Assembly (NCBI RefSeq): GCF_012927085.1
Contig: NZ_JABBFX010000001.1
Coordinates: forward strand, 2,666,001 to 2,730,000
Origin: Ramlibacter agri
GTDB lineage: Bacteria > Pseudomonadota > Gammaproteobacteria > Burkholderiales > Burkholderiaceae_C
Direction of reading: 5' to 3'
DNA: 64,000 nucleotides
Under the pieces are notes generated by a model, which worked only from the letters and a program-made list of their open reading frames with translations, searched no databases and was not told the origin of the DNA. This document shows positions 46,205 to 54,980 of this stretch, piece by piece. The first letter of the stretch is position 1; every line of letters starts with the position of its first letter. Position numbers and translations under genes: made by a program.

Positions 46205-47614
46205 TCAGGGCTCGGGCACGCCCGCCAGCGTGACCGGCGGCGCCCAAAGCGCGTCGTAGAAGGCCGAGTGCCGCTGCAGGCTGGCCTGCGCGTTGCCGTC
46301 TTCGGCCAGCGACTGGCAGCGCACAGGCCCGAGCGCGGAGCAGCCCAGGCCGAAGCGGCCGTCCTGCAGCTGGAAGCCCAGCGCCGTGAGCAGCGTCGGC
46401 GCCAGGTCGAAGTGGTCGATGACGCGCCGGTTCGGCGCCAGCGCGCTGGCCGTGAGGATGCGGTTGTAGACCGAGCGGCGTGCGCCCTGCAGCTTGCGGC
46501 CCATGTCGCTGGCCGGCATGGTGAGGTGGTCGCCCGTCAGCACGACGTCGGTGCCGGCCAGCAGGCCCTCGGCCTGCGCCTGCTGCACGAAGCGGCGCAC
46601 CAGCAGCGCGGTGCAGTCGACGGCGTCGCGGAAGTCGCCATGCGTGGCGGGGCAGGTGGGCGACAGATAGCCGCGCGGCGGGTGCATGCCGATGGTGAGG
46701 ACCGTCAGGTTGAAGGGCTGCTTCGCCGCCGCCAGTGCGCGCAATTTCAGCAGCGCCTGCGTGAACAGCGCGTCGTCGTTGAGGCCCCATTCGTTCAGCA
46801 GCACCTCCGGGTCCTCAGCCACCCATTCATCGCGGCCCAGCACCTCGTCGTAGCCGTGCTGCAGCAGGAAATGGTCCTTGCCGGCGAACTGGCGGGCCGC
46901 GCCGCCCAGGAAGACCTGGTGGTAGCCGGCGTCCTTCAGCACGTCGCCCAGGCAGCGGGCCCGCGGCAGGAAGTTCGCGACGCTTTCACCCAGGTCGTTG
47001 GAGCCCAGGATGCCCAGCGGCTTCAGCGGCAGGCCGCACTGCGAGGACACCATGCCGGCGATGGTCCAGCCGGTGCCGGGCAGCTGGCGGAAATCGCTGA
47101 AGCTCAGGTTGTCGGCCGCCGGCAGGCCTGCCAGCGGGTCGACGCCGTAGGCGGTCTCCAGCGACTCGGCGTAGATCAGCACCAGGTTGCGCTTCTGCGC
47201 CGGAGCGACGGGCTGCGCCGGAGCGGCGTAGTGCGTGGCGATCCAGTCCTGGCCGGAGAAATCGGGCGGCTGCATCACGACGTCCGCGTGCACCGCCCAG
47301 CCACTGGCCAGCGTGAAGGCAAGCACCTGCCCGGGCCAGGTGAAGTAGCGCCGCTGCAGCCGGCCGACGCTGGCCAGCGCCAGGGTCAGCACCAGCGCAT
47401 AGGCCAGCGGCGCCAGCACGCAGTTGCTGATGCCGTTGTGCACCAGGGCGCTGTCCGCCTTGACGAGCGCGCCGGGCGACTGCTGCAGGTGGTAGAGGAT
47501 CTGGTCCAGGTCGACCCGGCCGAAGCGGCGGGCGAACCAGTTTCCGGTGCTCACGAGCACCGACAGGCCGTACAGCAGCAGGTAGCGGAAGACCCAGCCG
47601 GACATGCAGCCCAT
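46205..47614 (-). CDS. OpgB/MdoB-like phosphoglycerol transferase (sulfatase fold)
   Basis: This 469-residue protein has several N-terminal membrane helices and a periplasmic alkaline-phosphatase/sulfatase-fold domain. OpgB-like motifs are LVLIYAESLETAYG (metal-binding Glu), the Thr nucleophile in WTIAGMVSSQCGLPL (about T184) and LTGDHLTM. It probably transfers phosphoglycerol or a similar headgroup to periplasmic glucans or surface polymer. A second ATG is at 47605. The 173-bp gap to the divergent aldo/keto reductase holds no clear site. Confidence 0.82.
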   Translation of the reverse strand: MGCMSGWVFRYLLLYGLSVLVSTGNWFARRFGRVDLDQILYHLQQSPGALVKADSALVHNGISNCVLAPLAYALVLTLALASVGRLQRRYFTWPGQVLAFTLASGWAVHADVVMQPPDFSGQDWIATHYAAPAQPVAPAQKRNLVLIYAESLETAYGVDPLAGLPAADNLSFSDFRQLPGTGWTIAGMVSSQCGLPLKPLGILGSNDLGESVANFLPRARCLGDVLKDAGYHQVFLGGAARQFAGKDHFLLQHGYDEVLGRDEWVAEDPEVLLNEWGLNDDALFTQALLKLRALAAAKQPFNLTVLTIGMHPPRGYLSPTCPATHGDFRDAVDCTALLVRRFVQQAQAEGLLAGTDVVLTGDHLTMPASDMGRKLQGARRSVYNRILTASALAPNRRVIDHFDLAPTLLTALGFQLQDGRFGLGCSALGPVRCQSLAEDGNAQASLQRHSAFYDALWAPPVTLAGVPEP

Positions 47615-47787
47615 TCTGGTGAGCGAAAGTAACTCTGCTGTAAAGCGGGCGTTTCCGTCTCCTGAAGCAGGACCGTGAATTTGTTCCCAAATGTAGAGCC
47701 GGGCGGGCTTCCGACGCCGAAAGTTCGCTGCTGCCGGCCGGACGTGATAATGCCGGCCAGCTTTCCCCGTCGTCCCCTCCCAACTCC

Positions 47788-48852
47788 ATGCAAGAACGAA
47801 TCCAGCTCGGCCAGAGCGATCTCCGCGTCACCCGCATCTGCCTCGGCACCATGACTTTCGGCGAACAGGTCGCCGAACGCGATGCCCACGCCATCATGGA
47901 CCGCGCCGTCGAGCGCGGCATCAACTTCCTGGACACCGCGGAGATGTACGCGGTGCCGGCGCGCAGGGAAACCTACGGCGCCACCGAAACCATCATCGGC
48001 AACTGGCTGGCCGCACGCCCCGGGCTGCGGCAGAAGCTGGTGCTCGCCACCAAGGTGGCCGGCCCTTCGCGCGGCATGCCCTGGGTGCGCCAGGGCTCGG
48101 GCATGACGCAGGAAGACATCGCCGCGTCCTGCGACGCCTCGCTGCGCCGCCTGAAGACCGACGTCATCGACCTGTACCAGATCCACTGGCCCGAGCGCAA
48201 CGTGCCGGCCTTCGGCTCGATCTACTACGACCCCAAGCAGGAGCGCACCCAGACCACCATCCACCAGCAGCTGGAAGCGCTGGAGAAGCTGGTGCGCGCA
48301 GGCAAGGTCCGCTACATCGGCCTGTCGAACGAGACGCCCTATGGCGTGCACGAATTCGTGCGGCTCGCCGAGCAGTACCAGCTGCCGCGCATCGCCACCG
48401 TGCAGAACGTCTACTGCATGATCAGCCGCGCGCTGGAGAACGGCCTGGACGAGAGCATGTACCGCCTGGGCGTGTCGCTGCTGGCGTATTCGCCGCTGGG
48501 GTTCGGCCTGCTCACGGGCAAGTACGACGCGAGCGGCACCGAAGGCCCGGACGCGCCCAAGGGCGCGCGCATCTCCTCGTACGAGAGCGTGCGCAAGCAG
48601 CGCTGGGGCCGCCCCGGCGCGCTGGAAGCGGCGCGCCGCTACAACGCGCTGGCGCGCGAGCACGGCCTGACGCCCACGCGCATGGCGCTGGCCTGGTGCT
48701 ACACCAAGTGGCAGGTGGCCAGCACCATCATCGGCGTCACCTCGCTGCCGCAATTGGACGAGGACCTGGACGCCTGGGGCACGACCCTGTCGCCCGAGCT
48801 GCTCGCGAAGATCGACGCGATCCGCTGGGAGCTGCGCGACCCGGCGGCCTGA
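47788..48852 (+). CDS. tas: Tas-like NADP(H)-dependent aldo/keto reductase
   Basis: This 354-residue AKR has the catalytic tetrad positions in FLDTAEMYAV (Asp, Tyr), the Lys in VLATKVAG and the His in LYQIHWPERN. NADPH-site segments are YSPLGFGLLTGKY and IIGVTSLPQLDEDL. The whole length and the extra loop with MPWVRQGSGM match the Tas branch. The physiological carbonyl substrate is unknown. YbaK begins 4 nt after its stop. Confidence 0.85.
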   Translation: MQERIQLGQSDLRVTRICLGTMTFGEQVAERDAHAIMDRAVERGINFLDTAEMYAVPARRETYGATETIIGNWLAARPGLRQKLVLATKVAGPSRGMPWVRQGSGMTQEDIAASCDASLRRLKTDVIDLYQIHWPERNVPAFGSIYYDPKQERTQTTIHQQLEALEKLVRAGKVRYIGLSNETPYGVHEFVRLAEQYQLPRIATVQNVYCMISRALENGLDESMYRLGVSLLAYSPLGFGLLTGKYDASGTEGPDAPKGARISSYESVRKQRWGRPGALEAARRYNALAREHGLTPTRMALAWCYTKWQVASTIIGVTSLPQLDEDLDAWGTTLSPELLAKIDAIRWELRDPAA

Positions 48853-48856
48853 GGCC

Positions 48857-49351
48857 ATGGCACGCAAGGACCACGTCAGCGAAACGCCCGCCACCGCCTT
48901 CCTCAAGGCGAACGGCGTGGGCTTCACCGAGCATCCGTACGAGTACCTGGAGCACGGCGGGGCGCAGCACAGTGCAGCGGTGCTGGGTTTTGACCCGTTC
49001 ACGGTGGTGAAGACGCTGGTGATGGAGGACGAGAAGGCGCGGCCGCTGATCGTGCTGATGCACGGCAACCGCACCGTCTCGACCAAGAACCTGGCGCGCC
49101 AGGCCGGCCTGAAGTCGGTGCAGCCCTGCAAGCCGGAGGTGGCCAACCGCCACAGCGGCTACCTGGTGGGCGGCACCTCGCCCTTCGCCACCCGCAAGCA
49201 GATGCCGGTGTACGTGGAGGAGAGCATCCTCGCCTTGCCGCGCATCGTGCTCAATGGCGGGCGGCGCGGCTACCTGGTCGGGATCGACCCGCAGGTGCTG
49301 GTGCAACTGCTGGTTGCGAAGCCGGTGAACTGCGCGCTCGACGAAACTTGA
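48857..49351 (+). CDS. ybaK: Cys-tRNA(Pro)/Cys-tRNA(Cys) deacylase YbaK
   Basis: This 164-residue YbaK/EbsC-family editing protein has the key Lys in DPFTVVKTLVM, the loop VGGTSPFATRKQMP and the end GRRGYLVGIDP. It clears Cys wrongly attached to tRNA-Pro. It probably shares a transcript with the aldo/keto reductase gene. Confidence 0.92.
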   Translation: MARKDHVSETPATAFLKANGVGFTEHPYEYLEHGGAQHSAAVLGFDPFTVVKTLVMEDEKARPLIVLMHGNRTVSTKNLARQAGLKSVQPCKPEVANRHSGYLVGGTSPFATRKQMPVYVEESILALPRIVLNGGRRGYLVGIDPQVLVQLLVAKPVNCALDET

Positions 49352-49449
49352 GCCCTTCCTGACCGTCGCCTGACTTTTCGCAGGTTGTCCCTCCTGACAG
49401 CCGTGATTGCCCGTGCTACACCGCGCGCACAACACAACAGGAGGCGACG

Positions 49450-51111
49450 ATGACTTGGCAACAGGTGTACGACCCCATGCACAGCATGGTGCTCTCCACG
49501 CTGCTGGCGGCGATCCCCGTGGTCGTGATGCTGGTGGGACTCGGGTTCCTGCACATGAAGGCGCACTACGCGGCGCTGGCGGGCCTGGTGGCGGCGATCG
49601 TGATCGCGATCGTCGCCTACGGCATGCCGGCCGGCATGGCGGGGCGCGCGGCTTTCCTCGGTGGCATCACGGGCCTGCTGCCGATCGGCTGGATCGTGCT
49701 GAACATCATCTTCCTGCACCAGCTCACCGAGCGGAACGGCTCCTTCCAGGTGCTGCAGGATTCGATCGCCGGCATCACTGAGGACAGGCGGCTACAGCTG
49801 CTGCTGATCGCCTTCTCCTTCGGCGCCTTCTTCGAGGGCGCGGCGGGTTTCGGCACGCCGGTGGCGGTGACCGCCGCCATGCTGATCGGACTGGGCTTCT
49901 CGCCGCTGGCTGCCTCCGCGCTGTCGCTGATCGCGAACACCGCGCCGGTGGCCTACGGCGCGCTGGGCACGCCCATCATCACGCTGGCCGCGGTGCACGG
50001 CTACGACGTCAATGCGGTGTCGGCGATGGTGGGGCGCCAGCTGCCCTTCTTCTCGCTGCTGGTGCCGTTCTGGCTGATCTGGGCCTTCGCCGGCTTCCGC
50101 GGCATGCTGCAGGTGTGGCCGGCGATCCTGGTGACGGGCGTGTCCTTCGCGATCCCGCAGTTCGTCGTTTCCAACTACTTCGGCCCCTCGCTGGTGGACG
50201 TGATCGCCGCCGCGGTGTCCATGCTGTGCCTGGCGCTGTTCCTGAAGGCCTGGAAGCCGAAGGTGGTGTGGACCTCGGTGGTGCCGCGCGGCCGCGAGGC
50301 GGACGCCGGCGACGCGCCGCCGCCGCGGGCACGCGCGCAGCACCCGCGGGCCGCGGTGTGGCGCGCGTGGATGCCCTGGGCGTTGCTGGCCATCTTCGTG
50401 TTCCTGTGGGGCCTGCCGGTGGTGAAGACCTGGTTGAACGGCGTGTTCGCGCCGGCCTATCCGATCGGGGGCCTGCACAACATGATCGAGCGCGTGCCGC
50501 CGGTGGTGACGAAGAACACCAAGGAAGCCGCGGTCTACGCGTTCACGCTGCTGTCGGCCACCGGCACCGCGATCCTGTTCGCCGCGATCGTCGGCGGCCT
50601 GCTGGCGCGCTACAACCCGGTGCAACTGGTGCAGGTGTACGGCGCGACCTTCTGGAAAGTGCGCTATTCGCTGATGACGATCGCGCTGATGCTGGCGCTG
50701 GGCACGGTCACACGCTACTCGGGCCTGGACACGACCCTGGGCCTGGCCTTCGCCGCCAGCGGCGTGCTGTATCCCTTCTTCGGCACGCTCATGGGCTGGC
50801 TGGGGGTGGCGCTCACCGGCTCGGACACGGCGTCGAACGTGCTGTTCGGGGGCATGCAGAAGGTGGCCGCGGGCCAGCTCGGATTGCCGATCAACCTGAT
50901 GGGCGCGGCCAACAGCTCGGGCGGCGTCATGGGCAAGATGATCGACGCGCAGTCCATCGTGGTCGCATCGACGGCCACGGGCTGGTTGAACAAGGAAGGC
51001 GAGATCCTGCGCTACGTGTTCTTCCACTCGCTGGCGCTCGCCGCGCTGGTCGGCATCCTGGTGATGCTGCAGGCCTACGTTCCGCCCTTCACGAACATGG
51101 TGATCCACTAG
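49450..51111 (+). CDS. lldP: L-lactate permease family transporter
   Basis: This 553-residue LctP-family transporter has about twelve to fourteen membrane helices and the family signatures GAFFEGAAGFGTPVAV, GALGTPIITLA and GSDTASNVLFGGMQK. It imports lactate, glycolate or similar 2-hydroxy acids with protons. AGGAGG lies just before the ATG. No lactate dehydrogenase gene is adjacent. Confidence 0.92.
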   Translation: MTWQQVYDPMHSMVLSTLLAAIPVVVMLVGLGFLHMKAHYAALAGLVAAIVIAIVAYGMPAGMAGRAAFLGGITGLLPIGWIVLNIIFLHQLTERNGSFQVLQDSIAGITEDRRLQLLLIAFSFGAFFEGAAGFGTPVAVTAAMLIGLGFSPLAASALSLIANTAPVAYGALGTPIITLAAVHGYDVNAVSAMVGRQLPFFSLLVPFWLIWAFAGFRGMLQVWPAILVTGVSFAIPQFVVSNYFGPSLVDVIAAAVSMLCLALFLKAWKPKVVWTSVVPRGREADAGDAPPPRARAQHPRAAVWRAWMPWALLAIFVFLWGLPVVKTWLNGVFAPAYPIGGLHNMIERVPPVVTKNTKEAAVYAFTLLSATGTAILFAAIVGGLLARYNPVQLVQVYGATFWKVRYSLMTIALMLALGTVTRYSGLDTTLGLAFAASGVLYPFFGTLMGWLGVALTGSDTASNVLFGGMQKVAAGQLGLPINLMGAANSSGGVMGKMIDAQSIVVASTATGWLNKEGEILRYVFFHSLALAALVGILVMLQAYVPPFTNMVIH

Positions 51112-51162
51112 CCCGCGCTGGCAAAATACGGCTTCTCGGAGAACAAAGAGGAGGAGCCGGGT

Positions 51163-51801
51163 TTGGACTACATCTATGCAGTGGCCGCGGTGCTCGCGGC
51201 CTATCTCCTGGGTTCGCTGGCCTTTGCCGTGCTGGTGAGCCGGGTGATGGGCCTGAAGGACCCGCGCACCTTCGGCAGCAAGAACCCGGGCGCCACCAAC
51301 GTGCTGCGTTCCGGCAGCAAGCCGGCCGCCATCGTCACGCTGCTGCTCGACGCGCTCAAGGGCTTCGTGCCGGTGCTGGTGGTGCGCCTGTATGGCGACA
51401 GCATCGGCCTGGGCGACGGCACCGTGGCCCTGGTGGCGCTGGCCGCCTTCCTGGGCCACCTGTACCCGGTCTACTTCCGCTTCCAGGGCGGCAAGGGCGT
51501 GGCCACCTTCATCGGCGTGGTGTTCGGCATTCACTGGGCGCTGGGCGTCGCCACCGGCCTCACCTGGATCATCATCGCCTTCTTCTTCCGCTACTCCTCG
51601 CTCGCCTCGCTGGTGGCGGCGATCTTCGCGCCGGTGTACTACCTGCTCGGTGACCGCATGGCGTGGTACGCGGAAACGCCGATCGCCTTCGCGCTGTTCG
51701 TGATGGCGGCGCTGATGGCGTGGCGCCATCGCGAGAACATCAGGCGCTTGCTGGCGGGGACGGAATCCCGCCTGGGGTCCAAGGCCAAGTCCAAGGCCTG
51801 A
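51163..51801 (+). CDS. plsY: Glycerol-3-phosphate acyltransferase PlsY
   Basis: This 212-residue membrane enzyme has the three PlsY motifs: GSLAFAVLVSR, KNPGATNVLRSGSK and GHLYPVYFRFQGGKGVAT. It makes lysophosphatidic acid from acyl-phosphate. The start is TTG at 51163, supported by AGAGGAGGA immediately upstream and by the family N-terminus. A strong terminator follows at 51831-51868. Confidence 0.93.
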   Translation: MDYIYAVAAVLAAYLLGSLAFAVLVSRVMGLKDPRTFGSKNPGATNVLRSGSKPAAIVTLLLDALKGFVPVLVVRLYGDSIGLGDGTVALVALAAFLGHLYPVYFRFQGGKGVATFIGVVFGIHWALGVATGLTWIIIAFFFRYSSLASLVAAIFAPVYYLLGDRMAWYAETPIAFALFVMAALMAWRHRENIRRLLAGTESRLGSKAKSKA

Positions 51802-51830
51802 CCGGCCGGCCAACCGTTTCCACCAGGCCC

Positions 51831-51868
51831 AAGGGCGGCGCGATCTGCGGATCGCGGCCGCCCTTTTT
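51831..51868 (+). terminator. Rho-independent terminator after plsY
   Basis: AAGGGCGGC-GCGATC pairs with GATCGC-GGCCGCCCTT around a short TGCG loop and is followed by TTTTT. It separates plsY from the catabolic cluster. Confidence 0.85.
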
Positions 51869-51953
51869 GCATTGGTCTCGCGGCTACGGGTTTTCCCTAG
51901 TTTTTAGGGTTTTTCGTCCTCGGTACAGTCCAATCCGTTCCACATATAGATCG

Positions 51954-51973
51954 TTGTTTCACATACGAAACAA
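51954..51973. promoter_or_regulatory. Candidate IclR-type operator before the catabolic cluster
   Basis: TTGTTTCACATACGAAACAA is a perfect inverted repeat (7-nt arms, 6-nt spacer) ending 4 nt before the first ATG. A related half, TTCCACATATAG, lies about 20 bp upstream (51938-51949) and includes a possible -10 TATAGA. The only regulator in the cluster is the IclR protein at 54131. Confidence 0.6.
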
Positions 51974-51976
51974 GAC

Positions 51977-52750
51977 ATGCCAAGCACCACCTCCAACGCC
52001 CCGCTGCTCGCCGCCCGCCGCATCCTCGTCACCGGTGCCGCCCGCGGCCTCGGCCTGTCCTTCGCGCAGGCGCTCTGCGCGCACGGCGCCCGCGTGGTGC
52101 TGGCGGACCTGCGGGCCGAGCTGCTGCAAGCCAGTGTCGCGCAACTGAAGGCGCAGGGCCACGACGTCCACGGCGTGCCGGTCGACGTGTCCGACCCCGC
52201 ATCGATCACCGGCTGCGTGGCGCAGGCCGTGGAAATGCTGGGCGGCCTGGACGGCCTGGTGAACAACGCCGCCATCACCGACTCCGGCGGCAAGACGGTG
52301 GACGAACTGGACATCGAGACCTGGGACCGCGTGATGGACGTCAACGTCCGCGGCACCTGGCTCGTCACGCGCGCCTGCCGCCCGCACCTGGCCAGGAGCG
52401 GCCGCGGAGCGATCGTCAACCTGGCCTCCGACACCGCGCTGTGGGGCGCGCCCCGCCTGCTGGCCTACGTGGCGAGCAAGGGCGCGGTGATCGCGATGAC
52501 GCGCACGCTGGCCCGCGAGCTCGGCGCCGACGCCATCACCGTCAACGCCATCGCCCCCGGCCTGGTGAACGTGGAAGCCACGCAGTACGTGCCGGAAGCG
52601 CGGCACCGCCTGTACGTGGAGCAGCGCGCGCTGCAGCGCGAGCAGATGCCGGACGACGTGACCGGCGCCGTGCTCTATGCGCTGTCCGACCTGGCGCGCT
52701 TCGTCACAGGGCAGCTGCTCGCCGTCAACGGCGGCTTCGTCATGCATTGA
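51977..52750 (+). CDS. Short-chain dehydrogenase/reductase
   Basis: This 257-residue classical SDR has the cofactor motif VTGAARGLGLS, NNAA, catalytic Ser in NLASDTALWG and Tyr/Lys in YVASKGA, and the PG motif IAPGLVNVE. It oxidises or reduces an alcohol/ketone pair. It is the first gene after the candidate operator and leads a co-directional set running to the window end. No clear Shine-Dalgarno precedes the ATG, because the operator arm sits there. Confidence 0.88.
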   Translation: MPSTTSNAPLLAARRILVTGAARGLGLSFAQALCAHGARVVLADLRAELLQASVAQLKAQGHDVHGVPVDVSDPASITGCVAQAVEMLGGLDGLVNNAAITDSGGKTVDELDIETWDRVMDVNVRGTWLVTRACRPHLARSGRGAIVNLASDTALWGAPRLLAYVASKGAVIAMTRTLARELGADAITVNAIAPGLVNVEATQYVPEARHRLYVEQRALQREQMPDDVTGAVLYALSDLARFVTGQLLAVNGGFVMH

Positions 52751-52774
52751 ATTCGAGTGAAGGAAGAAAGCACC

Positions 52775-53299
52775 ATGAGTGAATCCAAGGAAAAGCGCAG
52801 CTGGGACCGCCCCGAAGGCGCCAACTTCAAGGACTGGATGGAAACGCGCGTCGCGCGCTTCTCCAGCCGCAAGTACGACTTCGACGCGCTGAAGTTCCAG
52901 GCCGACTTCGACCCCAAGTACCGCCGCGGCCAGATGCGCTATGTCGGCACCGGCGGCACCGGCGTGGCCAAGGACGTGAACACGATCCCGGCCGAGCACT
53001 TCACCTTCTCCACGATGGTCATCCCGGCCGGCCACGAAGGCCCGTCGCACCTGCACACGGACGTCGAGGAAGTGTTCTTCCTGATCCGCGGCAAGATGAA
53101 GGTCGTCCTCGAGAAGGACGGCGAACGCTACGAGACCATCCTCACCGACCGCGACGTCATCTCGGTGCCGCCCGGCGTGTACCGCGAGGAGATCAACATC
53201 GGCGACGAAGACGCGCTGATGTGCGTGATGCTGGGCGCGGCCAAGCCGGTGACGCCCAGCTATCCGCCCGAGCACCCGCTCGCCAAGATCAAGCGCTGA
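52775..53299 (+). CDS. Cupin-domain protein
   Basis: This 174-residue protein has one cupin barrel with metal-site residues in GPSHLHTDVEEVFFLIRG (His, His, Glu) and a later strand RDVISVPPGVYREEIN. Cupins of this kind act as isomerases, dioxygenases or small-ligand binders. AAGGAAGAAAG precedes the ATG at 52775. It lies between the SDR and the hydrolase in the catabolic cluster. Confidence 0.82.
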   Translation: MSESKEKRSWDRPEGANFKDWMETRVARFSSRKYDFDALKFQADFDPKYRRGQMRYVGTGGTGVAKDVNTIPAEHFTFSTMVIPAGHEGPSHLHTDVEEVFFLIRGKMKVVLEKDGERYETILTDRDVISVPPGVYREEINIGDEDALMCVMLGAAKPVTPSYPPEHPLAKIKR

Positions 53300-53312
53300 G
53301 CGAGGCGTCGCG

Positions 53313-54128
53313 ATGAAGACCGAGGCCCTGCTGTCCTGCTTCCCCGAGCGCGTGCTGCCCTTGAGCGGCGGCGCGCAGGTGGCCGTGCGCGAGCGCGGCA
53401 CGCCGGGGCAGGGCCCCGCGCTGGTCCTGCTGCATGGCATCAGCTCCAGCGCCGCTTCCTGGGTGCCGGCGCTGCCGCAGCAGCACGTCGTCGCCTGGGA
53501 CGCCCCGGGCTACGGCCTGTCTACGCCGCTGCAGCAAGCCGCGCCCGCGGCCGCCGACTACGCGCAGCGCCTGCACGAGACGCTGCTGGCGCTGGGCATC
53601 ACCCGCTGCGTGCTGGTGGGCCATTCGCTGGGCTGCCTGATGGCTTGCGCTTACGCGGCCCGCAGCGAGCGCATCGAGCTGCAGCGCGTCGTGCTGATCT
53701 CCCCGGCGCGTGGCTACGGCGACGATGCGCAGGCTTCCGAGCGCGTGCGGCGCGAGCGCACGCAGGCGCTGGAGAGCAAGGGTGTCGCCGGCATCGCCGC
53801 CGCCATCGACCAGCGCCTCGTCACAGCCAACGCCAGCGACGAAGCCCGCGCCTGGGTGCGCTGGAACGCCGCCCGCCTGCATCCGCAAGGCTACCTGCAG
53901 GCCGTGCAGATGCTGGCTAACAGCACGCTGGCCGCCATCCCCGCCGGCATCCCGGTGGAAGTGCACTGCGGCGACGCCGACGTGGTGACGCCGCCCGCCA
54001 GCTGCGAGCAGGCCGCCCGCGCCCTGGGCGCGAGCTACCAACCCATTCCCGACGCCGGCCATGCCAGCCATGCCGAGCGTCCCGATGCCGTGGCCGCGAT
54101 CCTGCGCGCCGCCGCCAGCGACAAGTAA
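53313..54128 (+). CDS. Alpha/beta-hydrolase
   Basis: This 271-residue hydrolase has VLLHGISSSA (oxyanion hole), the nucleophile Ser in LVGHSLGCLMA, the acid in VHCGDADVVTP and the His in DAGHASHAERP. The family includes C-C bond and ester hydrolases of aromatic meta-cleavage routes. With a VOC dioxygenase and Rieske oxygenase in the same cluster, ring-fission product hydrolysis is a fair guess. Confidence 0.86.
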   Translation: MKTEALLSCFPERVLPLSGGAQVAVRERGTPGQGPALVLLHGISSSAASWVPALPQQHVVAWDAPGYGLSTPLQQAAPAAADYAQRLHETLLALGITRCVLVGHSLGCLMACAYAARSERIELQRVVLISPARGYGDDAQASERVRRERTQALESKGVAGIAAAIDQRLVTANASDEARAWVRWNAARLHPQGYLQAVQMLANSTLAAIPAGIPVEVHCGDADVVTPPASCEQAARALGASYQPIPDAGHASHAERPDAVAAILRAAASDK

Positions 54129-54130
54129 CG

Positions 54131-54970
54131 ATGGCCGATACCGACAACCTCGCCGACGACAACGGCGCCGACAAGTACACCGTCCCGGCGCTGGAGCGCG
54201 GGCTGCGCATGCTGGGCGAGTTCAACCGCGACACGCGCGTGATCAGCGCGCCCGAGTTCGCGCGCCGCCTGGGCCTGCCGCGCTCCACCGTGTTCCGCCT
54301 CCTCAGCACGCTGGAAGGCATGGGCTACGTGGAGCGCCAGGGCAACGACTACCGCCTGGGCGTCGCCGTGCTGCGCCTGGGCTTCGAATACATCGCCTCG
54401 CTGGAACTTACCGAGCTGGGCCAGCCGGTGCTGCAGCGCCTGTGCGACGACATCCGCTACCCGGTGAACATCGTGGTGCGCGACTCCCGCTCCATCGTCT
54501 ACGTGGCCAAGGTCACGCCGCCGACGCCCTTCGCCAGCGCGGTACGCGTGGGCACGCGGTTGCCGGCGCACGCCACGGTGCTGGGCCGCATCCTGCTGGA
54601 AGACCTGACCCTGCACGAGCTGCGCACGCTCTATCCCGAGGAGCACCTGGAAGAGTTCTCGCACAGCACGCCCAAGACCGTGCTGGAGCTGTTCGACATG
54701 GTGGAGCGCGACCGCGCCCGTGGCTACGTGCTGGGCGAGGGCTTCTTCGAGGCGAGCATCTCCACCATCGCCGCGCCGGTGCGCGACCACACCGGCCACA
54801 TCGTCGCCGCCCTGGGCGCGACGATTCCTTCGGCCCATATCGACCCGGAGCGCATCGACAGCCTGGTGGCGCGCGTGCGCACCTCGGCCGACGAGCTGTC
54901 GGGCCTGCTCAATTACACGCCCCGCCGGGCGGCCGGCGCGCAGGTGCTGCCGCTGGCGCGCGGCCGCTGA
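54131..54970 (+). CDS. IclR-family transcriptional regulator
   Basis: This 279-residue regulator has an N-terminal winged HTH (EFARRLGLPRSTVFRLL) and a C-terminal IclR effector domain (VNIVVRDSRSIVYVAKV, ATVLGRILLEDL, SISTIAAPVRDHTGHIVAAL). It starts 2 nt after the hydrolase stop and is thus inside the operon it probably controls through the palindrome at 51954-51973. Pathway intermediates are the usual effectors. Confidence 0.9.
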   Translation: MADTDNLADDNGADKYTVPALERGLRMLGEFNRDTRVISAPEFARRLGLPRSTVFRLLSTLEGMGYVERQGNDYRLGVAVLRLGFEYIASLELTELGQPVLQRLCDDIRYPVNIVVRDSRSIVYVAKVTPPTPFASAVRVGTRLPAHATVLGRILLEDLTLHELRTLYPEEHLEEFSHSTPKTVLELFDMVERDRARGYVLGEGFFEASISTIAAPVRDHTGHIVAALGATIPSAHIDPERIDSLVARVRTSADELSGLLNYTPRRAAGAQVLPLARGR

Positions 54971-54980
54971 AGGACACGCG

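Noticed and set aside
47615..47787. Promoter TAATGC/TGATAAT-like elements between the OpgB-like and aldo/keto reductase genes
   Set aside because: No convincing -35 partner at a usable spacing; too weak to list.
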